A stretch of DNA of 64,000 nt from Aquilaria yunnanensis (GCA_039654915.1 CM077596.1:72975751-73039750), one strand, 5' to 3'; shown: positions 13,000 through 25,750, counted from the stretch's first letter. A program made the numbers and translations. The notes: generated from the sequence alone by a model not told the origin.

Positions 13000-15970
13000 A
13001 TGGTTTGGTTGCTTCTTTTCGATGGTTGGTGACAAATTCGCATGAAAATATCTTATCGATTGTCGATTTCGCTATTCTGTGAGTTAAACTTATCTTTTTT
13101 GTGAAACACATTTCCAGACTCTATATTATTTTCCTAAAGTATATTACACCCTAAGTAATATAAATTATAGTATTTTTGTTTAATTCATTGCTTATTTTTA
13201 TTAATGTCTTATTTCCCAAAGTCATGACCATGATTTAATTAATATTTTCAGTTACATAAGTCTTTTTTTTCTTAACTTTTCCACAGTCAATTGTTAAACT
13301 CTTAATACCTAAAGTTTTTACATTTTTTCTACATCAATTTTTTAATTTTTCTGCATTATTATTTTCACATGGTTTTATAATAATAATAATAATTATTATT
13401 AACATACTAATGACATAATGTAACCATTTACACTAAATCACTCCAACTAAACCATAACTATACCTATTACCATACACTTATACTAATAATCATTCCATAA
13501 AACTAAGCATTATACAAGGAACAAAGAAATTACATATTCACTCTAATGCATCAGAAAAAATATCCACAGAATATAACAAATAATGTACATAAACTGCAAA
13601 TTCAAATACGAAAAACTATTTTCAAACCATCGGGACAACACAGACAGTTTTATTACCAATATTAATAATTAAAAACAATTTCACTGGACAAATCCCGTTT
13701 TCAATTCGAAAGGAAAAAAATAGAAACTTACCTCAAACGAGTTCGAACGGAGAGGAAAACCAATGGGTACGTCTTCAGGCTCACAGATGCAGGGAGCAAC
13801 TGAAAAAGGGGGGGACAAAAACTTAAAATCTTGGTAATATAAGAAATTTCTGAAAATTAAAAAAAGAAACTTTACTCTAAACGCGTAATTTAACAAAATT
13901 ATAATAATTATTATAATTATTAGTATCCTTATTATTAGTATTATTATAATTGTAAATAATTATTAGTTTTATTTTAATAATTAGTATTATTATTATGAGT
14001 ATTATTATAATTATTATTATTTCTATTATTTGGAGGTAATATTATTATGAATATTATTTCAACAATCACTAACCAAATATTTTAATTATTTTCTAACTTA
14101 CTACTACCACAATCAAGTAGTACTAATTATTATTATTACTATTATTATGTTTATATTATTGGGTACAAAAAGTAATAAACCTAAATTAGTATTATTATTA
14201 TCATTACTGCTTTGCTTGTTATTTTATCCATACAGAAATTATCCCACAATCTAATTTTATCCAACAAAATTACTAAGAAGAAAAACATTTTAATGACATC
14301 ACTAAAATTACCCATAATCGAAAATTAATTAACACAACATAAATGGGAAAGACCGAACTAAATCACCAGAAAAATGTAGAATGAACAGTCATAATACTAA
14401 AATTTTAAGTACAACATAAATAAATAAATACATATTCTTTCCCAAAAAAAGAATTAATTCAGATAATTAAAAAAATTTAATAACTTACCTCAACCAACTT
14501 GCCATACTATTTGAAATTAAACTAAATAATTTCACAGATAAATATACAACCTAAATAATTTACTTCCAACCAAATTTTTTATTATCCACAAAGTATACAA
14601 ACTAATGTTACTGAAATATTAAATATACTACCTAATCAATTAACTTACAACTAATTTTTCACAATGTTTAATTAAACTTAATATTTTGACATATACATAT
14701 ATTACCCACACATTTTACTTAAAAGTAATTATTTTCTATTTTTAATTTAATCCCAAAATTCAGAAAAAAGTAAGAAAATGTACATAAATGTTTAATTATA
14801 ATGGGTCACCCAACTAGTTCAAATCCAACCATCAACAACAATACATCACCAATAATTCACAAATTTTACTACAAAATAGCATGAAATAATCGGAATATTA
14901 CCTATTTTTTTGAAATTAAAAAAATTAAAAATACATTGTACACAAACAAAAATTTAAGTGTACATTACTTACATAGTAATTTTACACAACAATTAAATAA
15001 ACTACCTAATAAATTTACTTACAACATATTATTAACGTTAAATACATTAAATGCATTTACTTGTAATAAACTTTATCTATCTAAATAATTTATATCTTTC
15101 TCAATTTACTAATAATTTCTATATCTATAATGGATTTTAATATTTATAAACCAATACTTAATGCTTGTTGCAATATTAATATTAACTTGTTTAACATTTT
15201 ATTCATTTTTCAATTACTTCAAAAATATAAGTATCATTTTTTTTATAAAGATTTTAGCAAATCTAATTTTTATTTTAAAAATTATTTTTCACCATATGAA
15301 AAAAATATAAATATTCTACAATATTTTGTCATTGCAAAATGTAAATATACTACCTAAACAAATCACTTAACTCTAATTTTTTCATAAATTCTAATTAATC
15401 CCGAAAATAGACAAAAAATTGTAAAAAAATGCACATAAAAAAACAATTGTAATGGGTAACCTAAAAACTAAATCTCCAACCAAATGCAACACAAAATAAC
15501 AAATATTGCACATATTTCAAACCAAATTAACACAATATAATCCGAAAATACGTAATTATTAAGGAAAAAAAATCAAAAAATCTGAAATAAACGCGATTAC
15601 CTCAAAACAAAATATTGACTTCCTTGAAACACCTCCAAATCGCTTCAATCCTGCAATAAAAACCAACATCTTCAACCCATTATCAACCAAGAAGCTCAAA
15701 TAGGGAGAAATACATCCACAAAAAAAAGAAAAATTCGTTGAAAAAATTAATTAACCTTCAGATCTTGCAAAACGACAGCAGATCGACGAATCTCAGACCT
15801 CAAAGAAGATGTTTCCGGTCCCAATCGAAGGAGACAAGTGAATGTGTGTGATGTGTGAGAAGCGGAGGAGAGAGAGAGAGAAACGAGAACAGAAGAAGAA
15901 GGAAGAAGAAGATGACTGCGTGACGCGCTGGGTGGGGGGGGTTTAAAACCGAAAACAAAACGCACCGTTT
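13000..15970. other. AT-rich inner part of CACTA-1, no gene recognised
   Basis: The sequence is very AT-rich, with (ATT)n/(TTA)n tracts at 13880-14170 and many short A- and T-runs. The open frames here (for example 15130-15357) are low-complexity Ile/Asn/Phe/Tyr strings without family features. A purine-rich (GA)n tract near 15860-15910 marks the edge toward the right subterminal array. Confidence 0.7.
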
Positions 15971-15979
15971 AACTAAAAA

Positions 15980-16426
15980 AAATTCCAACGGCACAAGCCG
16001 TTGGGAAAAAAAAAAAAGTCACCAACTGCTGCAAGTTGGAATTTTACCAACGGCTAAGACCGTTGGTAATTACCAACGGTTTGCACGTTGGAAAAATAAA
16101 AAAAAAACTGTTAAATTTTTTTCAAACCATCACCAACTGTAAAATTTTTTTGAAGCACTCACCAACGCATGCACGTTGGAAAATATTTACCACCCTTTAA
16201 AAAAAAAATTTTTTACCAACTGCTGGGAAGTTGGAATTTTACCAACGGCTAAGACCGTTGGTAATTACCAACGGTTTGCACGTTGGAAAAATAAAAAAAA
16301 ACTGTTAAATTTTTTTCAAACCATCACCAACGCGTGCACGTTTGAAAATAATTACCAACGGTTCTACGCGTTGGTAAATAGCCGTTGGTAAATTAGCAGT
16401 TGGAAAAGCGTGATATTTTAGTAGTG
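15980..16426. repeat. Right subterminal repeat array of CACTA-1
   Basis: Inverted and direct copies of ACCAACGGC/GCCGTTGGT and ACCAACTGC occur, often as stem-forming pairs such as ACCAACGGCTAAGACCGTTG. A block of about 110 bases starting near 16022 (ACCAACTGCTGCAAGTTGGA) is repeated near 16216, including a poly-A stretch and CTGTTAAATTTTTTTCAAAC, so the array grew partly by local duplication. It ends in the CACTACTAAAA inverted repeat. Confidence 0.85.
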
Positions 16427-16429
16427 AAT

Positions 16430-17704
16430 CAAGAAGTATTTTATATGAGTGGAGCTTGTAATCAAGAAGTATTTTATCCTTATGTCTCTAACAAATACCT
16501 ATTGTGTTGTGGCTTAGTTGCAACAATCCCTATAACTGTATATATATTTCACATATTTGTTATAATACTAATTATACATTTTGAGTTAAGATTTAACACA
16601 CTCCAAATTTAGGAAATGTATAGGTTATGAGGATGTAAAATTAATAAAATATCTATAAATTTAATCATATCTTTTTATCCCGTTTGATCGTAGACTGGTA
16701 ATAAAAATCTTCTAAGATTAATATCTTGTATGTGAATTTAATTAATTACGCCATTAATACAACTACAAAATATATGAAATATTGACGATTCAATAATTAC
16801 TGAAAAGAAAACATGAAAATAAAAAATAAACTATTAAAAAATAAAAAAAAAAATCTATAGGAGATAAGATATGTACAAGAGAATACAAATGATATAAATG
16901 AAGAATTCCCACGAACAAATGCACATGTTGTTGTTCCCCACCTTACGATCGATCCCAGTTAATGTCCACAGACTTTCATAAATGTTCATCAATTTAACTG
17001 ACTGATATAAACTATATAACTTGGTATATATACATATATGTGCGTGTATATACATAAATATACAGAATTGATTTTTATTTTATTTTTAGAAAGTAACAAT
17101 TCCACTCAATAATTAATATTGTTGTCGCAGGAATTTCATTAAAAAAGGTTAATTATATTTTGGAGTAGACAATTGAATGGGTGCTATAGTATTGAATACT
17201 GGAGAATGAAGGATACAGTATTGATAATTCACTTATCCTCCTGACCACATTAACAAAACGAAAAATTAAAGATTACAGGGCGCTTGCTAGATATATAATT
17301 AGTAATACTGTTTGAACTGAAGTAAGCAAGCCATTACATTACATATACAGGAAACACAGTCCACAATACAGACAATAATACATGTGTATAGCGAGCAGTA
17401 CTCTCAATAATTATTCTAATGTTTCACAGTAATAATGTATAAACATTAATTAATAGTACAATTAAAGCCTTTAATGCAGAAATTAAGCAAACACGATCCA
17501 CATTTAGTAGTTCATATCCATTATAACTGATACGGTCATATATCTAATTAACAACCTGCTCATCATCTCCCATACTTTCCTCCCGCATATATATATATGT
17601 GTGTGCTTTTACATGTATTCTCCAGCTGCTTATATGTAGAGCGACGCCGTACCGGGACAAAGCTGATGGTCCAGGTGCAAGTTTTGCCTCGTTCATCGGA
17701 GCTT
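16430..17704. other. AT-rich spacer downstream of the first Aux/IAA gene
   Basis: No coding frame or transposon end is recognised. The part nearest 17704 probably includes the Aux/IAA 3' untranslated region, which runs leftward. Confidence 0.5.
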
Positions 17705-19538
17705 TTACCAGCTCTTCTTCTTGCACTTTTCCATGGCTCGTGGTGCTGCCAAAAAACCAAAAGATATGTATATATATATAATTTTTCCAAAAGTAATTAC
17801 ATACATGCATACATACATATGTTTTGATCTAATACCATATGTGGTAAATAACCATGACGGTGTAAAGATGCTTGGAGAAATTGTATAACTAAAGAAATTA
17901 ACACTCAGTTGAGCACAGCAAGATGATAGGAATTAAGTATTCATTTTTTTCGTTTTATATACCTTCCAATAATTTCTAATGAAGTTGCGATTATTCTATA
18001 TATATGATCTCAAGCTAGCTTTAAAATAAACTAAAAAAAATACAGTTACCAGCTGGTTTTATATATATATGTCACACATTTATTTTTCTTATCCCCATGA
18101 TGGTTCAGTGTGTGTGTGTGTATAAAAGTAAGAAACCGATCGATCAAACTAATCAAGTGATCAATGATCACATGTAGAATTAAATTAAATAAGAAATCTA
18201 GCTATATATATGATAATTAATACTGACCGAGATAAACTGCCTCCTTCCCTTTCATTATACGCAGCCTCTTGCATGATTCAGCAAACATCCTGCAGGTCGA
18301 CGTCAAAACATGTTAATTAATTAGGGGAATAGTTATGAGGTATCTAATCCCTCTATATAGTGTGTGTGTGTGTGTATCTAGCTTACTGCTGTGAGTAATT
18401 ATAAAGCTAATAATAAGTACTTCAAAAAAAAGCTTTATATTAATTAATTTATTGATTTTTTTTTGTTTAAATGATCGATCGACTGCACACGCATGTATGT
18501 GTGTGTGTGTGGTGAAGAATTAAATTAAAAAAAAAAAAAAAGAAAGTTAAATAAGGATAATATATATGTGCAAAATAAGAATAATAATTAATAATAATAA
18601 CAAAACTTACTCCCACGGGACATCACCAACAAGCATCCAATCGCCATCCTTGTCTTCGTAAGTAGGAACATAGTCAGAACTGTTAAGCACATCCATCAGC
18701 TTATTCCCCTCATTCATAAAATCCTTCAATCCTTGGGATCCACAGTTCCCTATAATACATACATACATACATACATATATAGTATTAATTAGTATCAACT
18801 TAATTATTGCCGGTTAAACACACACACACACACACATATATTAACTACTTAATTAATTACAATTAAGGGTTAACTAGCTAATAGAAAATTAATTCATACT
18901 GACTATATATATACATAGAGAGAGATTTCGTTCGTACCAATGTTGGTGAAGGAACTGAACATGTTGCCCAGTGCATCAGACAGTTCCCGATAACTCTTGT
19001 ACATCCTGAGATCCACTTTCCGGAGGTAAGGTGCACCGTCCATACTCACCTTCACGAAAGCCGCCCCGCCGCTCTCCTCGCCTTTGCTCACCACCGTCTT
19101 CTGCCTCTCTAACATGTTCTTCCGGAATGCTCTCACCGGCGGCCACCCCACCACCTGTGCCCTATATGAATTTATACACCCAAAACCGTACGTGTTAATT
19201 AAGCACTATCTAACTAGCTGCCTAAAGAATGGGCGGCGGACTGACGGACCACACATCAACTTTTTATTTTTTCAAAGAAGAACCTATTTCAGAAGTCTGA
19301 CCAAATACAGACAGACTCACTTAGCAGGAGGGTTGGCTGGGTCGGCAGCACAAGGACGGACAAGAGAATCAGCAGTGTTGTGCTTGATCTGATCCGCTCT
19401 TTCCTTGGCCTCCGCCGTGGTGGAGGAGAGGTTGAGCTTCAGATCAACGGTCTCATCGAAGCCTCTCTTCCTCACCACCTCCACATCGCCGCCGTTCCCC
19501 GGCAGCCCAAGCCTCAGTTCCGTCTCCGCCAAGCCCAT
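17705..19538 (-). CDS. Aux/IAA auxin-response repressor, 227 aa, five exons
   Basis: Exons in transcription order: 19538-19321, 19161-18938, 18749-18611, 18289-18228, 17745-17705. They total 684 bases and are in frame. Domain I (TELRLGLPG, residues 6-14) is the EAR-type repression motif that recruits TOPLESS corepressors. Domain II holds the VVGWPPV degron (residues 76-82) bound by TIR1/AFB with auxin. Domain III starts [14 protein letters not shown] and domain IV includes [20 protein letters not shown]. The two together form the PB1-type interface with ARFs. The tail [13 protein letters not shown] is basic, as in the IAA7/14/16/17 group, to which I assign it tentatively. The first ATG that leads straight into domain I was used. 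Introns contain (TG)n, (ATAC)n and (AC)n microsatellites. A second Aux/IAA gene lies divergently 29 kb away. Confidence 0.93.
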
Positions 19539-19814
19539 CACTAGTACCGGCCAGTAATTAGTTTGTCTTCTCCAAACAATAATGCTCACTTCTTTATCGA
19601 TATTCTCCTGCGACGTATGCGGTGCGGTGTTTGGTCTTCGTCGGTGCGCTTTAGAATTTGAGAGTGGAGGCTAAAGCCCTTTGTGATGGGTTCGTTTAAG
19701 ACTTGTGTGAGTAGCAGAACCAGTGGCAGTCGTAATAATAGAGACGTCCGTCTGTCCGGGGTACTAATATAGGGTCGGGTGTATTTGATTTGCCTATGTT
19801 CCTACACTGTGATG

Positions 19815-19825
19815 GAGACACGTGG
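19815..19825 (-). promoter_or_regulatory. Composite G-box/auxin response element
   Basis: On the minus strand the sequence reads CACGTGTCTC: a perfect G-box (19820-19825) overlapping a canonical TGTCTC AuxRE (19815-19820). It lies about 280 bases upstream of the first Aux/IAA start codon. AuxRE with a G-box is a known auxin-promoter arrangement; function here is inferred from position. Confidence 0.6.
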
Positions 19826-19980
19826 CGAATATTGTGAGATGGATCAGATATCTTGTACTGTTGGGCTGGGCTGGCTGACGGCACTGGGGTATAGCGATGC
19901 CGGTATCATGATATGGCCATTATTATATTGAATTTTGAGTTGTTTTCTTTCCCGATCGATAAATTGTGTGTGCCAAAGCT

Positions 19981-20118
19981 GAGACAGTGTGGCCCATCAA
20001 CCTTTGTTGCTTCTTCCTGTAATATCCGTTCTCAGTAAGTTAGTTGCGGCTCTGCTATGCCCAGAAAATTTATGTTCTATTTATTTATATTTATTTGACG
20101 CAAAGTGAATCGGAGACA
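19981..20118 (-). promoter_or_regulatory. Two further TGTCTC auxin response elements
   Basis: GAGACA on the plus strand at 19981-19986 and 20113-20118 gives TGTCTC toward the first Aux/IAA gene, 443 and 575 bases upstream of its ATG. With the composite site, three same-orientation TGTCTC motifs sit within 310 bases. Short hexamers occur by chance, so each alone is weak. Confidence 0.45.
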
Positions 20119-20576
20119 CTTGTATCAAAATAATGTTCTTGTACCTAAAATAATAATAATAATAATTTTCTTATGGATTGTTTAAAATTACTAAAGTAGT
20201 TGTTTTTCTATGTAAATTAACGTCAACGGAGCAGGGCAAGTGGTTGGAACACGGGCATACTAATATGTATGCACGTTTTTCTATGTGCCCCCAAAGAAAT
20301 AGTGAGCTATGAACCTATATATACAACTACATATATATCAGTAAGCTTGTGCATTTCATTTTATTTTCAATTAGACTCTATCATTTACATTAGCGTTCGT
20401 AAAAAATGTTCTCTGTCTTAATGGTGAAAAGTCTAATATACCCATGTTAAAAGCAACAAATTCCTTTCCCTATTGGTTCCATCTCTCCCTCGCTCGCCCT
20501 TCTCCTCCCAGATTTGCAATAAACAGAGGAAGTTGGTCCCTCCGTTCTCTGCCACTCCGGCTGCCTTTGTCCTATC

Positions 20577-20918
20577 CTACAAAATGATCATGATTTCATA
20601 CCACCACCACTCCAAACAACCCGAGATGCAGCTGGGAGCATCGCACTTAGTCAAGTATTCCCGAGATGTGAGTTCGTGAAGGGCGGTAGCCTAGCTAAAT
20701 AAACAACATATATAGACAGAGCAAGGAAAGGAAATTGGATACAGAAGCAGCGAGGCGACGCTCGAGACACCCGGGCAAAAACGATAGACGAAGAGGAAGT
20801 TGATGGGCAAGTGCAGAACTGTGGCAATGAAGGATGCTAGGGTAGGGTGAGAGGGGCACAGCGCGCGGCCATAGAGCAAGGGGCCGCCGAGGGCTTGAGA
20901 AGCCGACATTGATGCCAC
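20577..20918 (-). pseudogene. MATE efflux transporter fragment
   Basis: Two conserved MATE segments appear in the correct order on the minus strand. The first is LASFIATVLHLPINFLFVYR (about 20850-20775), the membrane helix after the cytosolic linker. The second is SCISGCLEWWWYEIMIIL (20633-20580), close to the WWYEIM signature of plant DTX/MATE proteins. The segments are in different contexts with stops between them, and the second ends in TAG at 20579-20577. The rest of the 12-helix protein is missing. It is a gene relic or a piece moved by a transposon. Confidence 0.65.
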
Positions 20919-20931
20919 CAGCGGTCAGCAA

Positions 20932-22600
20932 CAGAATCCGCCAGCCGGGGTTTCACCTTAAAAAACAAAGATTTTCTTATACGATTTATATATATCTCCA
21001 ATTTTAAAAAATATGAGATTGATTTGATTTATTCATATTTATTTTTTTACTATGGAAAATAATAATGGAATGTAAATATTCATAGATATAAAACATAGGG
21101 AGTAGAGTATATTTTGGGTAATGTAGGCCCTAATTCTAAATAATTGTTGCTTCGCTTTTTTTAATAATATAAAATGTGTTTAATTGATGACACTTCCTTG
21201 AGAAAACGCACACAATTTGCACTCTACACATGAATTTTTATACTTTTATTACTATTAACTACTCGTATATATATGTTTCCGGAACGCTTCAGTTAATAGG
21301 CAGTATTTTAAATTGAAGCGGACATACGTGCATATAAATAAATTATAATTAATCCTGTCCAGGGCAGTATAATAAATAAAACTGTATATAAGTCTAATGC
21401 GTCGTCGACACTTATGGCAGACACAAACAAAACAAAAGGGCAGAACTTTTGGTTTATGATCCACCAGTACCACTGATCATATCCTATGTACCGTATTTGT
21501 TTGCGGTTTGCATGCACACGACTGACACCGCACCAACGTCTCCAATTTTTACCTTCACATAGAGTTTAATCCACCTTAAACAATAACATTTTTTTTTCCA
21601 AATAAATGCATCATATATTAACTATTGATATAACATCATCACATCTGATATCCAAGTTGGAAGAGGTAGATCATATAGTCGCCCATTAGTTCGTTCTTTT
21701 ACTTTTTTCATTAAAATTTTATTTAAATATATTCATATTAATATGTATAAAAAAAATTAGAAATGATATTTAGAAATTATGATATTTAAATTTTCATTTT
21801 ATATAAAAAATTCATATTTTTATGATAAATTTTTTTAAAAAAATAAAACTATAAATTAATTACTGTGAATATATAATAAAACGTATAGTTTTTATAAAAT
21901 AGAGGGAGTACTGTTTTCTGACCCAGGAAAATGCAAAGCTCTAGCAAGTATGTGAGCTATCACATTAATTGTAACTACAATGTATAAATGAAAACCTAAC
22001 ATAGGTAAAAAAAAAAAGAGTTGAAGTTATAGTAATAAAAATATCAGCTAAAATAATACCAGCAGGGAATTATGTGAACGAGATAAAAGCATTAAAGGAC
22101 GACCAAGGTGATCCCTAGCTTAAACAGTAAATTTTTAAATTCAATTTTAAGAATTTTTGCAATATAGAAAAAAATTTACTCAATATCTGATAGAGATTGC
22201 TTCTTTCTGCGAAGGTGGAAATGTACACTTTATTTGCTTAGGTACATTACATTTTTATAACTTTCTTGTTTGTTGCATAAATGTGCTCTTGTACGTGCCT
22301 GTGGCCCAGTACTCCCTCTCTTCGTTTAAGGACCTACCTCAGTTTCGATCAAGAACTAAAGCCTTCAATAACCAAATTTTTTTTAATATTGATATTAATA
22401 CGGTAACGCATATATAGTATACTTACTTGTTCAAATTACATATAAAAGTACTGGAAGATGCATTTAGAGATGAAATTTCGTCATTGTAATTGTTTTTCGA
22501 AACTATGAATTAGAACTGTAATTTTTAAACACCTTTTGATACATAAAACAAAGAACAAGAGATCAGGTCATGGATGATTGAATCTTTGAGCTTCTAATAA
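20932..22600. other. AT-rich spacer, nothing recognised
   Basis: No gene signature was seen. GAGGGAGTA at 21902-21910 resembles the right edge of a Stowaway element, but I could not pair it with a left end. Confidence 0.5.
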
Positions 22601-22960
22601 CACTACAACAAAATGGTTCATTAGTGACATTTTTTTTAACTTTTAGTGACGTTTTTAAAACGTGGTCTCACCTTCTCTAACAATTTGAAAACGCCACCAA
22701 AAAATGTCATCTAGGTACACGTTGGTAAAGGTTTTAGGTATTTCCTTGCGTTTTATAAATGCAAGTAAAGGATAGCCAATAGTGACGTTTTTAACAAGAA
22801 ACACAGGTAAATTTATCATATTTAGTCACTTTTTTATTTTTAAAAACGTCACTAATGTACTGCATTCAATAGCATTTTTATTCAAAAAACGTCGGCAATG
22901 TACATGAATTTTCCAGCATTTTTTTAAAAAAACGCTGCTATTAAAGGATAGTTGGAATAT
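22601..22960. mobile_element. Terminus of a different CACTA-type element
   Basis: The sequence begins CACTACAACAAAATGG, a common CACTA terminal motif. It is followed by repeated subterminal units around TAGTGACGTTTTTA and its inverse (TAAAAACGTCACTA). These units differ from the ACCAACNGC units of the other two elements, so this is another family. No matching right end (TTTTGTTGTAGTG) was found in the window, so the element is truncated or its other end has diverged. Confidence 0.55.
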
Positions 22961-23927
22961 TAATTTTCTTGCCTAGTATATCATTGTTCACTTATTTCGT
23001 AGTAGGAGATCATAATACCACATTATTATCATCAATAAAAATTGCACGAACATTTATGTTGAATAATGAAATTTTTTAATTAATAAAAATTGTAATAAAT
23101 TCATACATGTAGAAACTCTAAATAATTATGAATTACTATTGTAGTAATAGTATGTCCAAGGTTCAGTACAAAGACTAAATCAAAAAATGACTTCAAGTCC
23201 AGCAGCCTCACTTCTTTGGGTGGCTCTCTTCCTTCCGCCACATCATGTGATTGGCATGAACTAGGTACCACCAATAATAGAGGAGAAGGCTCAAAATTGG
23301 TCCACAGATGAACTTGTCTTTGATCCTAGCAAACCGATACTAAGTACGAAATCGATAAAGGTACCTGAATTTGAAAACAAGTGCAAATGCATTTTATGAG
23401 TTCCATGAGGCTCTAATCTTTTCTCATCTAAAAATAAAACCAGACGCATAGCTTGTCGCATATTTAACCACAATCATTAAGCAAAATAACTGTTCATAAT
23501 AACCAGAAATTTTGGACCTATAGGCTCAAGCCGAATGCATTCTAATTAAACTACGTTCTAACTACTAACACAAGATTACTGTTCATAATAACCAGAAATT
23601 TTGGTATTGTTCATAAGATACAGCATAGAGAGATTAATCTTGGCAGAAAGCAGTTCCAAGTTTGCGCAAATTTTAAACCCAATCCCACAGCCATGTATCA
23701 GATCAACTAGAATTAATGGTAAGACAAGAGGTCTCAAGAAAAGAACCACCAACAGATAATCTCAGATAATCTTAGGGGGGGGAAAGTGATTTACCTTAAG
23801 GCCTTCTGCTTGACATCTACTTATCAACATGAAACATTCTCTTCTGCTTGGACTTTTTCTTCACCTAATAAAATAGAATGCAACAACAAATTATGTCATG
23901 TTTGATGTGAACATAAAAAATAACTAG

Positions 23928-24143
23928 TTAGAGTTTAACCTTTTGTAGAAGTAGAGCCACTTGTTCTTCCAACTTCTCCAAACGATCATCTTTTTCCTTC
24001 ACTTGTTTCTCCAGATTTTCAACTCGATCATCTTTCTCCTTCATTTCATGTCTCATCTCTTGCACCTCACTTTGAAGTTGCTGTACCTTTATGGACTTAA
24101 CATGGGCAGTCTGCTCTAGACTGTCTAGCACGAGACTGGCCAA
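23928..24143 (-). pseudogene. Coiled-coil fragment, unidentified
   Basis: A 71-residue frame is highly charged with heptad-like repeats (EMRHEMKEKDDRVENLEKQV, then KEKDDRLEKLEEQ). It resembles the C-terminal coiled coil often found at the end of plant En/Spm-type transposase proteins, which would fit the CACTA-type end at 22601. The frame continues upstream without a clear start (VLDSLEQTAHVKSIKVQQLQ). Origin uncertain. Confidence 0.4.
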
Positions 24144-24419
24144 AAGTGTGATTAATACCCAAACCTAAGCCAGCAGTAAAGTGTACATAAGTGCATATAG
24201 CTCGCAACATGCTCGACAAGTTCTTTTACAGGAATAGGTCCCCTGTAGACACTATACAACCAAAGAAATAACATATTAGCTAAATGAATGAAACTATTGT
24301 CTGGGTTCAAAGGGAAGATAAGAATTCTACTAAATCATTAATGCATAATGCCAGGCAAAATTTTGTTGAATAAACAAAAATAAGTGTAGACTTATACATC
24401 AACTATTAGTATCTCAGGA

Positions 24420-25750
24420 TGACCCAGGAACAGCAGTTGAGGCATAGAAGGTTGGATCCTCATTAGCTACCCCACCGCTATAACCATTTGCACCATAACC
24501 ATGCCCCCGGTAATAACCTCCATTCCACTGATTATTAGGATCTGCCCTCCACTGCCAGATAAATTTTAGAACCTTGGTCAAATTGAAATCTAGAACAACA
24601 CAAACTGAATAACATGAAGAAAGAGAGCTTTGGTCAAACTAGGTCCGGTGCTCAAAACAAGAAAATGTTGAATCGCAAGGGAACCATCACTTAGTACAGA
24701 GTACACACTGCAGGCAACTCTTATATATACATATTTTGAAATGGTTACTTCCTTCACATAAATAAATACATAAATAAATAAAATTTCCTTATAAAGTTAT
24801 CTATGCCCTTCACCATTTTTCTATTTTTTTTCTCACTCCACTCAATCGTGATAAGCAAGACCAAAACTGTCATTGACACATGTCCAGAGGAAGCTCCCAC
24901 CCAAGAAGATTGAAATCCGATGGATGGTTGCACGACAGAAGAGTAGATGGAACCAATTGCCCCCACAGGTTGTTTCCTATTTTCAGCATTAAGAGAAGCA
25001 CTGCAACATAATTTAGAGATCCTCATAACAGAAGTTTGTCTGGCACTTGATTAAAGAACAATCTAACTATACTACAAGACCATTGTTTATCACACTACTT
25101 ATCAGAAAAGACAGATACAAGCAGAAACAACAATATTGGCAGCTTTTCACTCAATATCAGCATTCAGTTATATGCATCAAAGATACAGCTCTAACAAGTC
25201 TTGAAAGGACGTACATTCCATTGATAGTACAAAGACATCTCCGATGTCAAGCAACATAAAAAAGGGGTTTGGGGGGGGTGGAGAAGAAAAGAAAATTACA
25301 AGATCTTGGGAACCATGTTAAGAGCCCATGAACAGAAACAAATAAAGGTTATGGAATACAAAAGCATTAACATTCAGATTCAACAAAGTATTCTTCACAT
25401 ATCAAAGGGTACATAGATCGTGTCAATATAACAATGAAACTGAGAAGTATTTGCACATACTTAAAAAAGTGGCAGAAAGCACAAAGGAAACAACATTACA
25501 TTCCAAGTGGAATGATCAGCCATTATGCTTAAACAGCTCATATTAGGTCAAACTGCCAAATGAGAAAGGGGAGTGTGGTGTTATGGTGTCATAAGAAGCA
25601 TCAAGCATTGATTAACCCACCTTTGATTAGAATGTGGCCCATTCAAAACTTTCCCAGTTGACCGTGATGCAGATGGAATGAAACATCCATTTTCTCGGCC
25701 GCATGCAGCTTTTCCAAACTCTACCAGGTGGAACACGAATCCATACAATC
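24420..25750 (-). pseudogene. Unidentified exon-like blocks, minus strand
   Basis: Three blocks look coding and have splice-like borders. About 25735-25625 encodes EFGKAACGRENGCFIPSAS and ends before a GTGGGT donor. About 25000-24880 encodes NRKQPVGAIGSIYSSVVQPS after a TTGCAG acceptor. About 24555-24420 encodes NQWNGGYYRGHGYGANGYSG and then a stop after VPGSS. The Gly/Tyr-rich tail resembles the ends of plant RNA-binding proteins such as the RBP45/47 type, but I cannot assign a family. They may be the last exons of one gene, or fragments carried by a transposon. Confidence 0.35.

Larger units (their letters stand above)
5664..16426. mobile_element. Complete CACTA (En/Spm) transposon, 10.8 kb, mutated
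   Basis: The left end starts CACTACTAAAAGTTAGGAC. The inverted right end starts CACTACTAAAATATCACGC. The flanks are AAT (5661-5663) and AAT (16427-16429), the 3-bp target duplication expected of this superfamily. Inside each end are several hundred bases of short direct and inverted copies of TTACCAACNGC/GTTGGTAA, the usual transposase-binding subterminal array. Between them lie TNPA-like and TNPD-like genes, both on the minus strand, a telomere-like repeat block and about 3 kb of very AT-rich DNA. Both genes carry several stop codons, so this copy cannot make full-length transposase. Confidence 0.95.

Noticed and set aside
22311..22330. ACTCCCTCTCTTCG, similar to a Stowaway end
   Set aside because: No inverted partner or TA-flanked right end was found within 1 kb.
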